DNA from: Gnetum montanum
Taxonomy: Eukaryota > Streptophyta > Gnetopsida > Gnetales > Gnetaceae
NCBI GenBank assembly: GCA_015680685.1
Contig: MNCI01003700.1
Location: 55,106 to 119,105, forward strand
Reading direction: 5' to 3'
DNA: 64,000 nucleotides
Shown here: positions 56,780 to 64,000 of the stretch, piece by piece
Layout: every line of letters begins with the position of its first letter
How positions within the stretch are numbered: the stretch's first letter is position 1
Program-made: the position numbers and the translations under genes
The notes under the pieces: model-generated
Seen by the model: only the letters and a program-made list of their open reading frames with translations
Database searches by the model: none
What the model was told of the DNA's origin: nothing

Positions 56780-59700
56780 CTATAGTTATGCCATTAGATC
56801 CAGCTTCACATCTATCATCCTATACCATAGGTCCTACCATAGAAGCCATATAACTAAAAACATCAATTAACTTCTCAATGATCTCCTTAGGTGAAAGTCT
56901 CAAGTAAAGTAAATTCATTTGTTATAGGCTCTATTTTCATCTTTCTTTCCACTTCCATGTTAGATCCCAAAGCTTTCACCTCCTTTTCCCTCCTCTTCAT
57001 AGGTACATATTCTTCAAAGGTTTATGAAGCTTCACTAGCACTCATCTTACTAATGAACATATTTCTTACTGTTCATGCAAATTGTTCCTTCTTCAGTTGT
57101 TCAATAAGGACCAAAATTCTCTTTTTATAAGTCAACTTATTTTTCCTATGTTGTTTACCCTACTTTTTCCATGTAACATACCTATCTCGTAATCTCTTGT
57201 TCACTGCCTCCATGCTCGCAATTATGCATGGTTGCTTATTTTGATCTTCTAACATAATATCCCTAGAATCTCTCAAACACGCATAAGAGGATTTTCCACT
57301 TCATCCTAAAAAAATCTAATTTTTGAAACTAATGTTTTTTCCTTCTCTTTTGTGACCAATAACTTTGTAGTAGGATTAATCACTACGTTAGATTGCTTTG
57401 ATGTAAGAGATACCATCTTTATCCAAACTGAAAAATATCATTCATCCTCTCTTTCACCTCAAGATCATCATGTAAAAGAGGTTGCAAAACAGGATCAACA
57501 ATGAAAACCTTACTTCGATCTACTATGATTTCTTCATTTGTAAAAGTATACATATATTATTTCTTTAACTAACAAAGAAAATTAAATGTTTTTATTTAAA
57601 AACTTAAACAAAACAACAAAACAAAAATAAAATAATGGAAAATATCAAAAATAAAAAAATTTATAAAGAATAAGCCTAACATACCATTGTCTATGATAGT
57701 CTTTAGTTTCTCCACCACACAATCAACCATGCCTTTAATTAATTCCTACTAATCTATATTTTCTTACATCAACCTCTTGATATCTAAACAAGTAAACAAA
57801 AATACCAAAAACTATTAAAACCACAAATAAACCTGACCAAGAAAAACAACAAAACTCATGAGCAAAACCACTAACTTACTATAAGACAAGGCTCCTCCTT
57901 TCTTTAGCTTCCTTCCTATTAATTTCATACTAGATGCATTAGACACTTTCTCCTCTCAAAATTGCAACCTAATGGTCTTGGAAAGGGATGATAGCTTATC
58001 CATGTCAATGCCGACTAGATCATGAAAACTCAAAATGTTACTCTTTTCTTATAAGCATAAGCATATATTTTAACATTCTAAAACATTAAAAAAAAATAAA
58101 ACTTTACCTACATTTCAAAAAATAAGTCATAACATTGTAAAGCACTATGCCCTCATTAGAGAATCAAGCTTGTGTTACTTAATTTTGTCATAGAATATCC
58201 TCTTAATGAAGAGGTGATATATGTGAACTAGATTGGGATTCTTACATTTAGCAATAATGTGAGTAGCATTAATATACTTGGCCCACTAAGAAATAGTCTC
58301 CTAATTAAGATCTAAAAGTTTATCATTCCCCTTAATTGGTAGTCCACCATTAGGCAAATCAAACCAGTGCTTCAATCAGTTCTAGTTCCAATGCACAACA
58401 ACCTCTTTTCCTAAATTTGAAATATAAATAAGTGTTGTTAACTTGAATAACATATTACCATGATAATCAAATTCATGGATGAGATATTAGAAAACCACAG
58501 TGTGAATAAAGGAACCAATCCCACCCACTCAAGATTAGGAAGGTTTCTCCTCTAATTCCACTTATCAACCATGCATGACTCACAATAGTCTTATGTATGT
58601 TAGCTTGTAATTTGTACTTTAAAATATTTTCAAGTTCAATGTAAATAACCTCTAAAGGTTTACGTGTACCTACAAAGTTAAAACATTTGCAAGTTAGACA
58701 TAAAGCCAATGCAAAACAAAGGCAAGTTCAAGCTAAAAACTAGACATGATACTTAGAAAAACTAGCATTGTGTACTTACCTTGTAGTACTAAATAGATCT
58801 AAAAGACCTTTGATCATTTGTTTTTTGAACCCAAATCAGACCTCTCATGAAGTAAATGCACCAAGCCTATGCAATGAATGACATCCTACCACCTATGCTT
58901 TTGAGCTCTAGTCATCTTATCAAGGGATCATACATAGATCATATGATGCTAATTTTCCTCAACTTCCATCTTACATAGCTTACCCTCTAACTTATCCAAA
59001 TAGCCATCGTCCTTCTTAGGATCCTTCAAACTATGCATGCAATGGAAAACATTCATCCCAACTACTCTCTTAACCTTTCATCCACATCTAACCCTCACAT
59101 CTACCTACACGTGGGTGATGTTAATGAATCCATTGATAATCTCATTTTGGCTAAAATAACCTTCCTCATTTGTAGAATTCATATTACGAATAATTTTAAA
59201 AAGATAATAGAAAAATGAAAGAAAAGGATCAGCATGCCCTAATGCTCCTATTATATGAGTAGGTAGCATAGCTACCAAGCTATTATTAGCTTGGCACCAT
59301 AATACCACCACACCTTACCCTTTTCCTTACAAATGTTTTATTCATTTGATCAAAAATCTTAAAACCAAAAAAATCCTTGCCCTAAAAATTTGTTGTTTTG
59401 ACCCTCATGAGCTTTACAAGTGGGTATTCCTCTTATTAGCCAACATCCATGAACCTTGATTTGCCTTTCCTAAAGTTAGATATACCCTATAAAGGCTCAA
59501 ATCAATACCTTTCTTTACTCTTCTTCTACTGAAAACCTATTTTGAACTTTATTTTACATCCCATCTTCATTTTCTTGCTCTTGGCCCTAGCTTATGTAGG
59601 TTAGCATAATTTTTACTTGGTGCATGTTGGCCTAATATCCTTCTACACATGCACACATCAATGTAGGCTATCATAGGCTAGTTTTGCTAGTATTGTAGCT

Positions 59701-59985
59701 GCATAGTGTAATAGTTAGCACATGAGGCTGCTACCATGCAACATGTTGACTAGCATAGTGACCACTGATGATGTTAGTAATGTCCATCATATCCATGCAC
59801 TAGCACATGATACCTTTCTTCTTCCTTCTTATTTCTATGTCCTCCAAAGCATGACAAAAACTTTTTTTCCCTCTAATATATGGCAAAAAATGTTTTTTTA
59901 AAAAAATGCTAGGATCCAAAGACTCACCTAGGTAAGGCTGACACATGATTGGAAATCTCTCTAGTGATATTTTCCTCTTACTCAC
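56780..59985 (-). pseudogene. Antisense coding remnant inside the Tat-like element
   Basis: On the minus strand several stretches look coding and lie in order: MSKRKISLERFPIMCQ (59985), DKLEGKLCKMEVEEN and DKMTRAQKHRW (about 59010-58880), then VSHAWLISGIRGETFL (about 58590-58540) and a Lys/Glu-rich probable coiled coil with MEAVNKRLRDRYVTWKK and MKRREKEVKALGSNMEVERK (about 57210-56960). Stops and frame changes separate them. No known domain was recognised. Antisense ORFs are known in some Tat elements, there between pol and the 3' LTR; here it lies between protease and RT. A separate nested element is the alternative. Confidence 0.35.
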
Positions 59986-59989
59986 ATGG

Positions 59990-61200
59990 ATAATAGTGAG
60001 CCCTACCTACCTTCCTCACATGCTCTCCATGCTAATGCCTCTCTCCACATGGCATCATGACATCACAAGCTAAAATGTATAACATGAACATAAATTCTCC
60101 TTCTCAGCTCCACAATCTTTCTTTGCTAAGTACGCTCTCATATGCATAATGTAAAAATGACTAACTTCCTTCTCCCTTTCCACTTTATACCTTTTTCCAT
60201 TCTCTTCTCTCTTCTCTTCAGTTTTTTCCTAACACCTAAAATAACATGAAATTTGCATTATCATACCATGTATGACCTTTAGCTCATGAATACCAAAAAT
60301 GACAATGAGTTTCTTGGTTTGCTCAACATTATTAATATGGCCCACAGACTATTTACCACCTAATAGCACACATAGATTAATACTTTAAATTCAAAAGAAA
60401 GGAAAATTTTCTAATTGTTATTATCACTTAGAAGATTTTTCTAACTCCCTCCTCATTGGGTTATAAAATATTTTATCTTTTCTTCTTCAACTTGCATTTT
60501 TGTCCCAAAAATTTTTCTAGTTTCTCTTCTTATCATCTACAAAATCTCTCTAACTTTTTGACATTTGAAAAAATATCTATGTTTATTTTTTCTTACTGAT
60601 ACATTGATTTCTAAATGTTTCTAAATCTCTTTACCTAGATATAGAAAATTCTCGCATTCTCTCTCCCTTAGCTTAGAAAAGTTTCTAATTCATCCTCTTA
60701 TATGCTTTAGAAATTTGCCTAACTTTCCTTCTAAAAGCATTAAAAATTGTCTCTAACATTTTTTAACTCATACATTCACTTATAAATTTTTATAACTCTC
60801 TTAATTTTAATCTCTTCACCATGTAACTATTATTTCTCTCTCATTCTTTAGAGGCCATGGATCTCATCCTTCTCCATCATTTACGTGAACCTCTAATTGG
60901 ATAAGCCTCACAGTTGAATCACATAGTCTTTCAATAGTGACTTAATTAATTTTTATCCACTCGACTTCTTAGAATTTATCATATCAATACTCAAAATCAT
61001 GAAGGAAGACTTAATTTCTCAAACTAACCTTCCCTCTTTGAATTGAAAATCCATTCTAACTAATGATACCTTGCTACAACTTACCATAAGGAATCAATAA
61101 AATGGGGAAAATCATACAACTATGGACAAATTTGTCTAATAATATTAAAATATTAATCCTAGAAAAAATTGGAAAAAATTCTATCACCTTTGCCTAGGGC
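59990..61200. other. AT-rich sequence, no feature recognised
   Basis: Pyrimidine-rich on the plus strand (many TCTCTTC words) with no coding seen. It lies upstream of the RT start. Confidence 0.35.
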
Positions 61201-61209
61201 TATGATGAC

Positions 61210-61986
61210 ATGCCAATTTTGAACCCTATTCTTATTAAACACAACATCATTCTTGAGGATGGTTTCAAGTCCATCAAACAAAAAACCCAAAATGTCAAAT
61301 CTAATTTAACATTAAACATTAATGACAAGATCACCAAACTCTATAATGCAAGATTCATACATCCTATAGATTATTTTGATTATGTATCCAACATGGTATT
61401 GATGCTTAAGAAAAATGAAGCCATCAAAATATGCATCAATTTTCATGATCTTAACAAAGTAACTCTAAAAGACAACTTTTTGTTAGCAATATTGATCAAC
61501 CCATAAACATAATAGAGGGTCATTCTTTCCTTATTTTTAAGAATGATTTTCCAAGTTACAATTATATTCAAATCAATATCAAACATTAACATTTTACAAC
61601 TTTCATAACCCCATGAAGAATGTTTTTCTACAAAACAAATGCCTTTTAGACTCAAGAACATTTAAACAATATACCAATAATCCATGACCTTTATGTTTAG
61701 TAACATGATATTTAAAACTATCAATGATTATGTGGATGATCTAATTATTAAATCTATCATCATAACTAAGCATTCCACTAACTTAGCTATTATCAAGGAC
61801 AATCTCTTCCTAAATGCTAAAAAGTCCATTTTTGATGTAGAAGTAAACAACATGCTAGGATTCCTAGTCTTGACTAAAGATATTGTGGTGGACCTTGACA
61901 AGGTAAAGGTATTCATGAAACACTTACCACCTAAGAGTCTTAAATATATGCATACCTTACTAATCCATTTCCCATTTCATATGTAA
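61210..61986 (+). pseudogene. Reverse transcriptase of Tat-like Ty3 element
   Basis: The RT begins ILEDGFKSIKQKTQNVKS (61249 on) and continues FIHPIDYFDYVSNMVLMLKK (61351-61410), INFHDLNKVTLKDNFLLAIL (61435-61494) and, after decayed sequence with stops, QMPFRLKNI near 61635-61665. The catalytic YVDD is intact at 61729-61740, followed by LIIKS. FLNAKKSIFDVEVNNMLGFL (61810-61869) matches the thumb of Ty3 RTs. The block with fingers, palm and YVDD is typical of the plant Tat/Ogre lineage. It would make cDNA; stops and frameshifts inactivate it. Confidence 0.75.
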
Positions 61987-62289
61987 TCTTACTAATCAAT
62001 TTCATCCCCTTTCTCATCTTCTCTAAAAATCTACAACTTTCAATTGAAACTAGAAGTGTCAAGAGGTTTTCAATGTAACCAAACATGCTTTTACCAACCT
62101 TCCAATCCTTCATCCCTTCAAATTGATCTTTCCTTTTACCTATACCTCTCTAAATCTAATCACTCTATTACATCCATGCTTTACTAATGTCATGAAGGAT
62201 GTGTCAATCTTCCTTACTACATTTCTCACCCATTCTTTGATTGTGAAATATTTTACATAGATATATAAAAATATTGATTAGACATCATT

Positions 62290-62480
62290 TTTACCCTTAT
62301 GAAATGGCAATACTACCTACTAGGGATAAAGGTTCATGTCATTTTCCTAGATAATGTTTTAATATCTATCGCTACCAATCCTTATAACAACAATTACATG
62401 AAAAAGTGGAAAAGACTCCTAACTAAATTTGACTTATCCTATCTTGCCCAAAATTCTATCAAGGGACAAGCCATAGTGCT
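62290..62480 (+). pseudogene. RT/RNase H junction of Tat-like element
   Basis: KKWKRLLTKFDLSYLAQNSI (62404-62463) followed by KGQAIV fits the conserved end of the Ty3 RNase H (K-W-x-x-x-L-x-x-F-D-x-x-Y, then K-G-Q-A-L-A-D-F-L). The following ADFL residues are lost. No archaeal-type second RNase H or integrase follows. Confidence 0.6.
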
Positions 62481-62625
62481 ATTTTTTAGAGACATCTTCT
62501 TCTGAGCAACCTTCAACTTAGCCAAGACATCTTCTCTTTCTTGGAGATGTCTTTGCCTGATAGTACATGTTTGTTGTTTCTACAAGACATCTTCCCTGAT
62601 TCTCCTTCACTTTAGCTAACATGTC

Positions 62626-62765
62626 TGTTGCTACTACAAGATGTCTTCATTTGATGGGAGATGTTTGTTGCTACTGAGAGACATATTCATTTGATGGGAG
62701 ACATTTGTTGCTACTGAGAGATGTCTTCATTTGATGGGAGACATCTGCTATTTCTTGGAGATGTC
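62626..62765 (+). repeat. 40-bp tandem repeat
   Basis: About three and a half units starting TGTTGCTACT at 62626, 62666, 62706 and, diverged, 62746. Each contains ATGTCTTCATTTGATGGGAG with small changes. Related words occur upstream to 62515, so the array was once longer. Confidence 0.85.
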
Positions 62766-62769
62766 TTTC

Positions 62770-64000
62770 TACCATAAGTCCTTCAACACTTGAGGCTTCC
62801 CTTTGATCATCAATGATGAATTTTGAAGTCTTCATTCCTTGTCCATGCTCTTTAAACTCTCACATGCTTCCTTGAGACTTTGTAGATATCATTGCACTCT
62901 CCTTTTATCCTAGAAATACAACAAAAATATAATCATCTTTGTTCTTCATGTTTCTTAAGGTTTTCACATACCAAAATGTCAACAATCTTACCCTTTTTGG
63001 TAATGTCCAAAACTTAAGAAAATGGGTTAGTCTAATCATAGTATACCTAAAAACACCACTTCTCCCCCTTTTTGGACATGAACAAAAAGGATCTAAAGAA
63101 TTCATAGATATATATCATTGCTAAGAAGATATATCATTGTAGAATAAATATATGTGAAAAGCCATTGCATATGAATCACTACTCATGAATGGATCTTTAG
63201 CAAAGGAAACTTGTTCAAGCATCTCATGATTTTCCAAAAGATATTAGGAACACCGTTTCTAGAAATAATGAGAGTGTATCTTAACAAATATTTGCAATAA
63301 GGATCTTAGGTACGTAAAAGGAAATATAACCAAGAGAGCTCACAAGTAAGGTCATAAACTTTTTGAAAGAATTTACCAAGAAATATCTTCTTTAGATAAA
63401 ATTTGAAAAATATTACCAAATGAGAAGGCTCTTCTTTGCATATTTTTTGCTAAGGAAGAGAGGAAATGAAGTTTTTCTACTTGAGTGCTTTTCAGTAAAA
63501 GCATCAAAAGACTCCCCTACATTGATGGCATCTTAGACAATAATCAGTAATAGGTACAAGATCCCCTTGCATAAATGATCCATCTTTTGAAACATTTATT
63601 GTAGATAGAGTGGTATACTCTTTTTGAGCATTTCAGGATCTCCAAGCTACATATAATTTCTAAGATCAAGTATGGAGACTAAGGTCTCCCATTAGATATT
63701 TTAAAACATTCTCAAATCTTGGTAATATATATACTAAAATCCTTAGAAATCATCCCAAGAAAATAAACATGAACATCACACATACATGATAATTTCTTTT
63801 GGAAAACTACATTTTTTTTCCAAATGATTTGTAAGGTTCATCAAAGGTACCAAAAACTTCTTCTAAAAGATAATGAACTTTGTAAACACAAAATCATTAT
63901 TATAAGATAAATAATGAAGATTCAACATGAAGTATCTAGTTTAAGAATTTCATGCAAGAGTGTTAGGCCTTCTAAATAGCAAGATAGGAAATCAATAAAT
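62770..64000 (-). other. Possible 3' end of a minus-strand copia element
   Basis: At 63057-63076 the minus strand reads CCAAAAAGGGGGAGAAGTGG, very like the polypurine tract of SIRE-type copia elements. The LTR would then extend left into the 40-bp repeat region and the internal part right of 63076. No pol coding was recognised to the window end, so this is tentative. Confidence 0.3.

Larger units (their letters stand above)
52600..62480 (+). mobile_element. Decayed Ty3/Tat-like element with gag, protease and RT
   Basis: Gag (about 52656-54450), aspartic protease (about 55395-55740) and RT plus RNase H end (61210-62480) follow each other on the plus strand in Ty3 order. Between protease and RT lies about 5 kb that includes a long minus-strand coding remnant. 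LTRs, primer site and integrase were not found, so the limits are approximate and one or more nested insertions are possible. Confidence 0.55.

Overview
The window is plant nuclear DNA made almost entirely of old, decayed retrotransposons. It is AT-rich and holds no intact protein gene. The plant origin rests on LTR elements primed by tRNA-Asp and initiator tRNA-Met, plant-type gag and pol remnants, and a relic of a plant cytochrome P450 gene. Very old, stop-riddled but rarely frameshifted copies suit a large, slowly purging genome, possibly a gymnosperm; that last point is inference.

The dominant component is one family of Ty3-type LTR elements resembling the Athila/Tat group. LTRs are about 0.8-1.0 kb, begin TGATG and end CATCA, and are followed by a tRNA-Asp primer site. 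Six partial or complete copies are present: E0 (1-1476, +), A (5170 to about 9058, -), F (about 9058-14747, +), B (22883-30169, -, target duplication CTTAT), C (34633-41869, -, target duplication AACCC) and D with a tandem partial copy D' (42773 to about 51400, +). B and C encode only gag plus an aspartic protease; no reverse transcriptase, RNase H or integrase is visible in any copy. A, D and F carry a second, roughly 900-codon coiled-coil ORF (ORF2) in the env position. E0, B and C share a deletion that leaves only a mini-ORF there. ORF2 in D and F is preceded by palindromes plus a TATA box that mimic the LTR promoter.

Region by region: 1-1476 is the 3' end of E0. 1477-4160 is unassigned, with one EGF-like fragment. 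4160-5169 is an inverted fragment of copia 3' sequence. 5170-14747 is the head-to-head pair A/F. 14780-15741 is a two-exon P450 pseudogene remnant. About 15880-32529 is a Ty1/copia element (SIRE-like) with gag, protease, integrase, RT and RNase H, into whose 3' internal region B inserted. 32970-34301 is a LINE remnant ending in (CA)n. 34633-41869 is C. 42773-51400 is the D tandem, containing an assembly gap. 52600-62480 is a decayed Tat-like Ty3 element with gag, protease and RT/RNase H, containing a long antisense coding remnant. 62480-64000 holds a 40-bp tandem repeat and a possible copia polypurine tract on the minus strand.

Nothing here appears able to transpose alone. The most interesting system is the pol-less family with its ORF2, its mini-form and its two-promoter layout, which would depend on enzymes supplied by another Ty3 element.
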